Made by a program: the position numbers and the translations under genes. The notes beneath the pieces are model-generated. The model made no database searches, had not been told where the DNA came from, and saw nothing but the letters and a program-made list of their open reading frames with translations. A stretch of 6,181 nucleotides of DNA from an uncultured Christensenellaceae bacterium (GTDB lineage Bacteria > Bacillota > Clostridia > Christensenellales > Pumilibacteraceae), in the NCBI GenBank assembly GCA_910588315.1, contig CAJUQF010000023.1, forward strand, positions 12,225 to 18,405, given 5' to 3'. Positions 1 through 5,079 of the stretch are shown here, piece by piece (position 1 is the stretch's first letter; each line of letters starts with the position of its first letter).

Positions 1-1
1 A

Positions 2-1228
2 ATAGAACGCATAGAAAAGATCGACCCGGAAGTCGCGGCGAGCATGCGCCGCGAACTCGACCGTCAGCGTAATAAAATAGAGCTGATCGCAAGCGAGAAC
101 TTCGTATCCGAAGCCGTGCTTGCGGCGGCGGGTTCGCACCTGACCAATAAGTACGCGGAGGGGTATCCCGGTGCGCGTTATTACGGCGGCTGCGAATATG
201 TGGACGAGATCGAGACGTTGGCGATAGAACGCGCCAAAATGCTGTTCGGCGCCGAGCATGCCAACGTTCAGCCGCATTGCGGCGCAAACGCCAATCATGC
301 CGTGTTTTATGCCGTTCTTCAGCCCGGCGATACATATCTCGGTATGAATCTCGCTCACGGCGGACATTTGACTCACGGTTCGAAGGTGAACTATTCTGGC
401 AGATTTTACAACGTCGTGCCTTACGGCGTAAACGAAAATACCGAGACGATAGACTACGACGAGGTCGAACGGCTTGCCGTAGAACATAAACCAAAGTTGA
501 TCCTTGCAGGCGCGTCGGCGTATCCGCGTGCGATCGATTTCAAACGTTTCCGCGAGATAGCGGATAAAGTAGGCGCTATATTCATGGTAGATATGGCGCA
601 CATTGCCGGACTTGTAGCAGCGGGCGAACATATGAACCCTGTGCCGTACGCAGATATCGTTACTACCACGACGCACAAGACTCTTCGCGGTCCGCGCGGC
701 GGCATGATACTTTGCAAAGAACAATACAAGAAAGCGATAGATAAAGCGGTTTTTCCCGGCACGCAGGGCGGTCCGCTCGAACATATAATCGCCGCAAAAG
801 CGGTTGCGCTCAAAGAAGCTATGACCGACGGTTTTAAGACATATCAAAAAAACATAGTGCGTAACGCCGCCGAGCTTGCCAAAACTATAATGTCGCGCGG
901 GGTAAAGCTTGTTTCCGGCGGTACGGATAACCACCTTATGCTCGTAAAACTCGATAACGGCATGACGGGCAAGGATCTCGAGACGTTGCTCGACGACTGT
1001 AATATAACGGTCAACAAAAACGCCGTTCCGTTCGATAAACTGCCTCCGTCCAAGACCTCCGGTATCCGTATCGGCACGGCTGCCGTCACTTCGCGCGGTA
1101 TGGGCGAAAAGGAGATGCGCGTAATAGGCAACTGTATTGCCGACGCGATAGAAAAAGGCGAGAGCGCGAAAGACGATATAATAGTCGCGGTAAAGAAGTT
1201 AACGAGTCAGTTCCCGTTGTACTGTTAG
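2..1228 (+). CDS. glyA: Serine hydroxymethyltransferase, 5'-truncated by window edge
   Basis: This PLP enzyme interconverts serine and glycine while loading tetrahydrofolate with a one-carbon unit in the cytoplasm. The frame is open to the left edge: 14 residues precede the first in-window ATG (position 44), and they read as the normal N-terminal SHMT region (IDPEV, then RRELDRQRNKIELIASENF). The true start is therefore upstream and 44 is not the start. The visible 408 residues compare with about 410-420 for the family, so only a few are missing. Family signatures in order are IELIASENF, NKYAEGYPGARYYGG, LGMNLAHGGHLTHGS, MVDMAHIAGLVAAG, the PLP-lysine motif TTTTHKTLRGPRGG (lysine about residue 226 of the visible part), FPGTQGGPLEH, and TSGIRIGTAAVTSRG. 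One oddity is QPHCGANAN where QPHSGxQAN is usual, a Ser-to-Cys change near the cofactor phosphate site. No convincing dedicated terminator follows, although the rrf2 operator dyad downstream could fold in RNA. Confidence 0.97.
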   Translation: MERIEKIDPEVAASMRRELDRQRNKIELIASENFVSEAVLAAAGSHLTNKYAEGYPGARYYGGCEYVDEIETLAIERAKMLFGAEHANVQPHCGANANHAVFYAVLQPGDTYLGMNLAHGGHLTHGSKVNYSGRFYNVVPYGVNENTETIDYDEVERLAVEHKPKLILAGASAYPRAIDFKRFREIADKVGAIFMVDMAHIAGLVAAGEHMNPVPYADIVTTTTHKTLRGPRGGMILCKEQYKKAIDKAVFPGTQGGPLEHIIAAKAVALKEAMTDGFKTYQKNIVRNAAELAKTIMSRGVKLVSGGTDNHLMLVKLDNGMTGKDLETLLDDCNITVNKNAVPFDKLPPSKTSGIRIGTAAVTSRGMGEKEMRVIGNCIADAIEKGESAKDDIIVAVKKLTSQFPLYC

Positions 1229-1275
1229 ACGGATAATTGCAATAGTCGTTTGCAGAGATTTCAAATACCTATAAA

Positions 1276-1315
1276 ATTACCGGGAATTACTTGACAAAAT
1301 GTAGTTCCCGGTAAT
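1276..1315. promoter_or_regulatory. 40-bp inverted repeat centred on the rrf2 promoter -35 box (putative operator)
   Basis: The left arm ATTACCGGGAATTAC (1276-1290) is the reverse complement of the right arm GTAGTTCCCGGTAAT (1301-1315) at 14 of 15 positions, with a 10-bp spacer that contains the -35 box. The outer 11 bp of each arm match perfectly. Each arm also contains a near-palindromic 10-mer, TTACCGGGAA or TTCCCGGTAA. Position and symmetry suggest an operator, most simply for autoregulation by the Rrf2 protein encoded next; that assignment is inferred. In RNA read through from glyA the single mismatch becomes a U-G pair, giving a 15-bp hairpin followed by AUAAUUUU, so it might also attenuate read-through from glyA. 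Confidence 0.7.
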
Positions 1316-1320
1316 ATAAT
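1291..1320 (+). promoter_or_regulatory. Sigma-A-type promoter of the rrf2-desulfurase unit
   Basis: A consensus -35 TTGACA (1291-1296) and a consensus -10 TATAAT (1315-1320) are separated by 18 bp. Predicted transcription starts near 1327, leaving about 20 nt of leader before the ATG at 1348. The strength of both boxes suggests high intrinsic activity held down by a repressor, in keeping with the surrounding inverted repeat. Confidence 0.85.
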
Positions 1321-1347
1321 TTTGTTATAAACTATCGGGAGAACGCA

Positions 1348-1785
1348 ATGCGATTTTCTACACGTGCGACATACGGAATGCGATTGTGCTTTATGCTTGC
1401 GCTATCCAAGTCGCCGCTTTCTGCGGCGCAGCTCGTAAAACAGACGGACGTCGGCATCAAATACTTGGAGCAGCTTTTGGGCATGCTCAAACGCGGCGGC
1501 ATCGTGACGGCGTTTCGCGGCAAATCGGGCGGATATATTCTTGCGCGCGAGCCGGAGAAGATAACCGTCGGCGATATGCTTACGGCGCTCGATGACGGGT
1601 TCGTGGCGCCTGCGTGCGTATGGGGGACTTGCGACGACATGTATTGTCCCAATCGCAACGTGTTGACAAAAATAAACAATGAGATCGGCAAGGTATTCGA
1701 CAGTGTGACATTGTCCGATATAGTTAGCGATTATCGAAGCAACTGCGGTGCAAACGCGGTTAAGGAAAAGGAAGTAAAGGATTAG
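1348..1785 (+). CDS. Rrf2-family transcriptional regulator, IscR-like, with a three-cysteine cluster
   Basis: This is a 145-residue winged-helix DNA-binding protein of the Rrf2 family (IscR, NsrR, CymR, RirA). The N-terminus MRFSTRATYGMRLCFMLA is the typical helix 1. The helix-turn-helix and wing cover about residues 23-67, with a recognition helix near GIKYLEQLLGMLKRGG and the wing in FRGKSGGYILA. The likely cofactor loop has C90, C95 and C100, followed by PNRNVL, matching the place where IscR carries its [2Fe-2S] ligands. The spacing is CX4CX4C rather than the CX5CX5C of E. coli IscR. The C-terminal helix and TLSDIV fit the family. The ATG follows GGGAG (1337-1341) at a good distance. The gene sits one base before a cysteine desulfurase, so the protein probably senses cluster or cysteine status and represses its own operon. 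A CymR-type cysteine sensor is the main alternative, but CymR lacks this cysteine cluster. Confidence 0.92.
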   Translation: MRFSTRATYGMRLCFMLALSKSPLSAAQLVKQTDVGIKYLEQLLGMLKRGGIVTAFRGKSGGYILAREPEKITVGDMLTALDDGFVAPACVWGTCDDMYCPNRNVLTKINNEIGKVFDSVTLSDIVSDYRSNCGANAVKEKEVKD

Positions 1786-1786
1786 A

Positions 1787-2905
1787 ATGCACTATATTTA
1801 TCTCGACTATGCCGCGACGACGCCGCTCGATCCGGACGCGGCGTTGGCGGCCAAGCCGTATTATAATAATTTGTTTTTCAATCCGTCATCGTTGCATGCG
1901 CTCGGTCAAAAGGCTGCCGGCGCAGTGAAAAATGCGCGTGAGAAATGTGCGTTTGCGATCAATGCGGACAGCTCGGAAATATATTTTACTTCGGGCGGAA
2001 CAGAATCGATAAATTGGGCAATGCGCTCTGTTGCCGGTGAGAAACGTCATATAGTAGTATCTGCGATAGAACACGACGCAGTGATCGCGTGCGCCGAATA
2101 TCTCGAAAAAAACGGCTGCGAGGTCGATTATATAAAACCGAATAAACGCGGTACGATTACAGTCGACGCATTGAATTCGGTTTTGCGCGACGATACCGCG
2201 CTTGTTTGCGTTATGGCGGTAAATAATATTGTCGGGAGCATTCAGCCGATAAAAGAACTTGCCGCCGCCGCGCACGGGAAAAACGCGCTGTTTTTTACCG
2301 ACGCGGTGCAAGCGATGAACGGTTTAAACGTCGACGTCAAAGATTGGGACGTAGATATGCTTGCCGTCAGCGGACATAAATTCTACGCGCCGAAAGGGAC
2401 GGGCTTTTTATATGTAAAGCGGGGAACGGTTATCGAATCGATGATGTTCGGCGGTGAGCAGGAACGCGGTTTGCGAGCGGGAACGGTCGACGTGCCGTCG
2501 GTCGTTGCTATGGGCGTGGCCGCAGAAAAAGCGCAACGTTTGCGCGAAAATTATGTAGCACATGCCAAAACCGTAACCGAAGCGTTTACAAAAGCGCTCG
2601 ATTACGGCGATATTATAGAGTGTGAAAATAAAACGGACGATATAGTATGCGTCAGGTTTTATTCCGAACATAAAAATATCGACGGGGGCAGGATAGCCGT
2701 CGCGCTGTCATGTGCCGGAGTATGTTGTTCCGTAGGTTCCGCATGCTCCGCCGGATCGGCTACGTCGCCTAAAACGCTTTTGGAAATGGATGTCGAGCAT
2801 GCGAATACCGCTGTAAGGTTTTCGTTCGGACGAAAAGTGTCCGTCGCCGCCGCCGTAAACGCCGCAAAGATCGTCAACGAAACTATTGCGAAGTTACTGC
2901 AATAA
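1787..2905 (+). CDS. nifS: Cysteine desulfurase, NifS/IscS family
   Basis: This fold-type I PLP enzyme removes sulfur from L-cysteine as an enzyme-bound persulfide for Fe-S cluster assembly or thiolation of tRNA. At 372 residues it is on the short side of the IscS/NifS group (about 380-405). Visible features are the N-terminal YLDYAATTPLDP, the phosphate-binding SGGTESINWA (69-78), H97 in IEHDAV stacking on PLP, D172 and Q175 in TDAVQAMN, the Schiff-base K198 in SGHKFYAPKGTG, and RAGTVDVPSVV (230-240). The catalytic cysteine is C320 in SVGSACSAGS, and two more cysteines (C313, C314) lie just ahead of it. The start ATG is one base after the rrf2 stop with AAAGG at 1776-1780, so translation is probably coupled. 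No iscU/nifU or mnmA follows; the sulfur acceptor must lie elsewhere. The exact orthology, NifS-like or IscS-like, is not settled by sequence alone. Confidence 0.95.
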   Translation: MHYIYLDYAATTPLDPDAALAAKPYYNNLFFNPSSLHALGQKAAGAVKNAREKCAFAINADSSEIYFTSGGTESINWAMRSVAGEKRHIVVSAIEHDAVIACAEYLEKNGCEVDYIKPNKRGTITVDALNSVLRDDTALVCVMAVNNIVGSIQPIKELAAAAHGKNALFFTDAVQAMNGLNVDVKDWDVDMLAVSGHKFYAPKGTGFLYVKRGTVIESMMFGGEQERGLRAGTVDVPSVVAMGVAAEKAQRLRENYVAHAKTVTEAFTKALDYGDIIECENKTDDIVCVRFYSEHKNIDGGRIAVALSCAGVCCSVGSACSAGSATSPKTLLEMDVEHANTAVRFSFGRKVSVAAAVNAAKIVNETIAKLLQ

Positions 2906-2918
2906 CGTAATGTTACGC

Positions 2919-3047
2919 TCAGCTATCCTTTAATTTCTTTTCTGCGAGTTTGACAGCTTTTTCGGGAACATTGGACTTTTCCATTTTCTTAAGCGCGATA
3001 GCTCCCGTTACTATGCCGAGCGTGAATCCGAATAAAAGTTTTTTCAT
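2919..3047 (-). CDS. Small predicted membrane protein with glycine-zipper motif (42 aa)
   Basis: I do not recognise a named family. The minus-strand frame is open further upstream, but the start at 3047 is preferred because a full GGAGG (3056-3060) lies 8 nt before its ATG and the protein from there begins MKKLLFGF, a typical small membrane protein N-terminus. Residues 4-19 form one hydrophobic stretch with glycines at 7, 11 and 15 (GxxxGxxxG), a helix-packing pattern seen in YtxH-like and other oligomerising single-span proteins. Residues 20-42 are lysine- and glutamate-rich and could form an amphipathic helix on the membrane surface. It converges on the desulfurase gene with 13 bp between stop codons and diverges from ruvX. 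The topology and a membrane location are inferred. It could be a non-functional frame, but the ribosome site and amino-acid pattern argue for a real gene. Confidence 0.7.
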   Translation of the reverse strand: MKKLLFGFTLGIVTGAIALKKMEKSNVPEKAVKLAEKKLKDS

Positions 3048-3142
3048 GAGAAATTCCTCCACGAATATTATGTCGCGAATATCGTTAATTATGCGACGCG
3101 GATATGAACAAACGACTTGTATTTTGTGATAATCGAACTTGC

Positions 3143-3163
3143 AAAAATTTTTAAAAAAGTTTT
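3143..3163. promoter_or_regulatory. A/T-tract block upstream of the ruvX promoter (possible UP element)
   Basis: Consecutive A and T tracts (AAAAATTTTTAAAAAA, then GTTTT) lie about 46-66 bp before the predicted ruvX transcription start. That is the zone where alpha-subunit contacts (UP elements) boost promoters, and the tracts should also be intrinsically bent. The rest of the 161-nt gap between the small minus-strand gene and ruvX shows no gene. No clear minus-strand promoter for the small gene was found in it. Confidence 0.4.
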
Positions 3164-3173
3164 GGGTAAAGCA

Positions 3174-3202
3174 TTGTAAAAGGCGCACGATTATGTTATA
3201 AT
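3174..3202 (+). promoter_or_regulatory. Extended -10 promoter of ruvX
   Basis: TTGTAA (3174-3179) and a perfect TATAAT (3197-3202) are 17 bp apart, and TG at 3194-3195 makes an extended -10. With the usual 7-nt offset, transcription would begin at about 3209, which is the first base of the only plausible start codon of ruvX. Confidence 0.75.
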
Positions 3203-3208
3203 GATTCG

Positions 3209-4051
3209 GTGGAGAAAGGTAAGAGGATTTTAGGCGTCGATTTCGGACTCAGACGAGTCGGACTTGCGGTATGCGACTGTCTGCATATTTTGGCAACGCC
3301 GTTACCGGCATTCAAGACCGATTCCATGCGTAATTCAATCGACGGCGTCGCTAAAGTGTGCGCGGAACAAAGCGTGGGCGGAATAGTCGTCGGTTTGCCG
3401 CTCAATCTCGACGGCAGCGAGTCCGTACAGTCCGGTCGGGCGCGTGCGTTTGCGAGAAATCTCGGTAATGTGACAGGTTTGCCTGTCGAGCTGTTCGACG
3501 AACGGCTGTCCACCGTAGAAGCGGACGAACTGCTTACACAGGCGGGTGTCAAGCGTGCCGCGGATCGAGCAAAGCTTATAGACAGTATGGCTGCAAAAGT
3601 TATTTTGCAGAGCTATATAGATAACAATAAATACAATCGGGAGTCAATCATGGCAGAAAATCAAGAAGAAAACGTAGAACTCATCGACGAAGAAGTCATC
3701 ACGCTTTACGACGATAACAATAATGCGGTCGATTTCAACGAAGTCGCGGTAGTGGAATATCAGGGCGATTTTTATGCGCTTTTGCAGCCTGTCGAGCCTA
3801 TGGAAGGTCTGGGCGATGACGAGGCTATAATTTTCAAGATCGTTCAAAAGGATGAGGATACCGACGAGTTCGAGCCCGTCACCGACGAGTCTGTTCTCGA
3901 CGCGGTGTTCAACGAATACCTTAAAGCCGAAGCGGAGTTCGCCGACGAGTGCGATTGCTGCGGTTGCGAGGATTGTGCGCACGATCATGATCACGATCAT
4001 TGCGAACATGATCACTGCGACTGCGATCACGGCGATTGCAAGCATAAATAA
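3209..4051 (+). CDS. ruvX: RuvX/YqgF nuclease domain fused in frame to a DUF1292 domain with Cys/His-rich tail
   Basis: This is one 280-codon frame with two parts. Residues 1-141 are a full-length RuvX/YqgF RNase H-like domain, implicated in 16S rRNA 5'-end maturation. It has ILGVDFGLRRVGLAV (catalytic D11), VVGLPLNLDGS (60-70), FDERLSTVEA (E98) and LIDSMAAKVILQSY (D125). The family normally stops soon after the last helix, at about 138-150 residues. Here the frame continues through a short linker into DUF1292 (about 157-245; VITLYDDNNNAVDF, VVEYQGDFYALLQPVE, DEAIIFKIVQ), a small acidic domain normally encoded as the next separate gene in Clostridia and Bacilli. The final 33 residues hold 9 Cys and 8 His. 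The GTG at 3209 is the only usable start: the frame upstream has no ATG before a stop at 3167, and the DFG motif begins 10 codons in. Codon 142 (TAC) is one substitution from a stop. It may be a real fusion, a lost stop, or a sequence error. Confidence 0.85.
   Translation: MEKGKRILGVDFGLRRVGLAVCDCLHILATPLPAFKTDSMRNSIDGVAKVCAEQSVGGIVVGLPLNLDGSESVQSGRARAFARNLGNVTGLPVELFDERLSTVEADELLTQAGVKRAADRAKLIDSMAAKVILQSYIDNNKYNRESIMAENQEENVELIDEEVITLYDDNNNAVDFNEVAVVEYQGDFYALLQPVEPMEGLGDDEAIIFKIVQKDEDTDEFEPVTDESVLDAVFNEYLKAEAEFADECDCCGCEDCAHDHDHDHCEHDHCDCDHGDCKHK
3650..4051 (+). CDS. DUF1292 protein from a nested in-frame start (133 aa)
   Basis: An ATG at 3650 lies in the same frame as ruvX and is preceded by GGGAG (3639-3643) with a 6-nt spacer, the same ribosome-site quality as the neighbouring genes. 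The residues after it (MAENQEENVELIDEEVIT) look like the natural N-terminus of a stand-alone DUF1292 protein. This site could therefore produce a free 133-residue protein besides, or instead of, the C-terminal half of the fusion. DUF1292 (the B. subtilis YrzB type) has no established biochemical role that I can name. Its body is acidic and probably cytoplasmic. The tail is discussed separately. This entry overlaps the longer CDS on purpose; which product dominates cannot be told from sequence. Confidence 0.6.
   Translation: MAENQEENVELIDEEVITLYDDNNNAVDFNEVAVVEYQGDFYALLQPVEPMEGLGDDEAIIFKIVQKDEDTDEFEPVTDESVLDAVFNEYLKAEAEFADECDCCGCEDCAHDHDHDHCEHDHCDCDHGDCKHK
3950..4048 (+). repeat. Low-complexity Cys/His/Asp-coding tract ending the DUF1292 domain
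   Basis: Codons 248-280 form a repetitive stretch built on GATCAT, GATCAC and TGCGA units (clearest at 3983-4030). It encodes CDCCGCEDC, then alternating Asp-His, then HCEHDHCDCDH. Seventeen of 33 residues are Cys or His, with Asp and Glu making up most of the rest, so this is a plausible soft and borderline metal-binding tail (Zn, Ni, Cu, Fe). The repeated units suggest growth by slippage or unequal duplication. Metal binding is inferred from composition only. Confidence 0.8.
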
Positions 4052-4110
4052 TAACTTTTCTTTTGGTATCGGGTAGGCGAAAAAAATGCGCAAAAACGAT
4101 GTAAAATCAT

Positions 4111-4139
4111 TTGCGTAATATCTTTCGCTATGATATAAT
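4111..4139 (+). promoter_or_regulatory. Extended -10 promoter of rpsB-tsf
   Basis: A perfect TATAAT (4134-4139) with TG at 4131-4132 forms an extended -10. The -35 candidate TTGCGT (4111-4116), 17 bp upstream, is weak. Transcription should start near 4146. The -35 also forms the right arm of an imperfect inverted repeat (CGCAAA 4089-4094 with TTTGCG 4110-4115) that might be an operator or chance. Confidence 0.72.
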
Positions 4140-4145
4140 ATCGGT

Positions 4146-4226
4146 GAATACTCACTCGGTTGTTTTTCTGTGCGCGATCAAATATTTCAGGGTCGTGTGT
4201 AAACCGGGGCGGTAAACGGAGAAATT
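4146..4226 (+). promoter_or_regulatory. rpsB 5' leader with possible hairpins
   Basis: About 81 nt lie between the predicted transcription start and the rpsB ATG. One possible stem pairs TGCGCGATC (4171-4179) with GGTCGTGTG (4191-4199), nine pairs of which four are G-U. A small hairpin, ACCG-GGG-CGGT (4203-4213), sits just ahead of the Shine-Dalgarno GGAG (4218-4221). S2 is known to autoregulate rpsB through the mRNA leader in enterobacteria; whether that applies here is inference. The 175-nt gap 4052-4226 has no gene and no clear terminator for ruvX. Confidence 0.35.
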
Positions 4227-5066
4227 ATGGCAAACGTAATTACGATGAAACAGCTTTTGGAAGCGGGCGTTCATTTCGGACATCCCACGCGCAAGTGGAA
4301 TCCCAAAATGAAAAAGTATATTTATGTCGCGCGTAACGACATTTATATCATCAACTTGGAAAAGACCGTCGAAATGATCGACAAGGCTTACGCTTTCATA
4401 AAGGACGTGGCGGCGGAAGGTAAGTCCATACTTTTTGTCGGCACCAAGAAACAGGCGCAGGAAGCGATCATGCAGGAAGCTCAAAAGTGCGGCATGTATT
4501 ATGTCAAGTCGCGCTGGCTCGGCGGCACGCTTACCAATTTCCAGACGATCAAATCGCGTATCGAACGGCTCAACAAGCTCAATCTCATGGAGAAAATGAA
4601 CGAGTTTTCGCTCCTTCCCAAGAAGGAAGTTTTGGATCTCAAAGCCGAACGCGACAAACTCGAAGAAAATCTCGGCGGCATAAAAGATATGCGTTCGCTC
4701 CCCGGCGCGCTTTTCGTGGTCGATCCCAAAAAAGAGCATAATGCCGTTTTGGAAGCGCGTAAGCTTCATATCCCCATCGTCGCCATCGTCGATACCAACT
4801 GCGATCCCGACGAAGTCGATTATGTAATACCCGGCAACGACGATGCGATCCGTGCCATCAAGCTTATAGCAGGCGCTATGGCAGACGCCGTTATAGAAGC
4901 ACGCGAAGGCGAGGAAGGTCTTGCTGCGCGCCGTGCCGAAGAAGCTAAGATGCAAGCCGAAGCCGAGGCTGCCGGCAAAGCTAACGTCGAAGTGGTAGAA
5001 GAGCCTGCGAGCAAGGAACAGCTCGACAAGCTTGTCGCCGGCGAGACGGAAGAAGCTGCTGAATAA
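4227..5066 (+). CDS. rpsB: 30S ribosomal protein S2
   Basis: S2 binds late to the 30S subunit near the platform/head junction, and with S1 (or its equivalents) helps mRNA recruitment. The start ATG at 4227 follows GGAG at 4218-4221. The body carries the family signatures: MKQLLEAGVHFGHPTRKWNPKM (residues 7-28), YIINLEKT (40-47), FVGTKKQAQEAI (70-81), RWLGGTLTNFQTI (96-108), LPGALFVVDPKKE (158-170), PIVAIVDTNCDPDEVDYVIPG (183-203) and NDDAIRAIKL (204-213). The conserved fold ends near residue 226. The remaining roughly 53 residues are Ala/Glu-rich and predicted helical or disordered, making the protein (279 aa) longer than the common 230-255. Such tails vary between lineages. It heads a two-gene unit with tsf. 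Confidence 0.98.
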   Translation: MANVITMKQLLEAGVHFGHPTRKWNPKMKKYIYVARNDIYIINLEKTVEMIDKAYAFIKDVAAEGKSILFVGTKKQAQEAIMQEAQKCGMYYVKSRWLGGTLTNFQTIKSRIERLNKLNLMEKMNEFSLLPKKEVLDLKAERDKLEENLGGIKDMRSLPGALFVVDPKKEHNAVLEARKLHIPIVAIVDTNCDPDEVDYVIPGNDDAIRAIKLIAGAMADAVIEAREGEEGLAARRAEEAKMQAEAEAAGKANVEVVEEPASKEQLDKLVAGETEEAAE

Positions 5067-5079
5067 TCATGTAACAAAA

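Noticed and set aside
2906..2917. Palindrome CGTAA-TG-TTACG between the convergent desulfurase and small genes, as a bidirectional terminator
   Set aside because: The arms are only 5 bp and there is no T-tract on either side, so it is too weak to call.
3072..3097. GTCGC...GCGAC inverted repeat and CGAATAT direct repeat (3062-3068, 3076-3082) upstream of the small gene
   Set aside because: The repeats are short and expected by chance in an AT-rich gap; no link to a known regulator site.
3048..3188. Upstream extension of the small minus-strand gene to an ATG at 3188
   Set aside because: The added 47 residues have no membrane or domain pattern, and the strong GGAGG site is placed for the ATG at 3047. 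The extension would also overlap the ruvX -35 region.
3983..4030. GATC-containing repeats as a protein-binding or CRISPR-like array
   Set aside because: The units are irregular, very short and fully explained by Asp-His codons in the coding frame.
4088..4116. Imperfect hairpin before the rpsB promoter as a terminator for ruvX
   Set aside because: The stem is about 7 bp with a large internal loop and no following T-run. It is at best an operator-like repeat.
4152..4955. Long minus-strand open frame (267 codons) opposite rpsB
   Set aside because: It is the mirror of rpsB codon usage. The translated sequence is rich in Phe, His and Asp with no motif, and it lacks a promoter or Shine-Dalgarno site that I can see.
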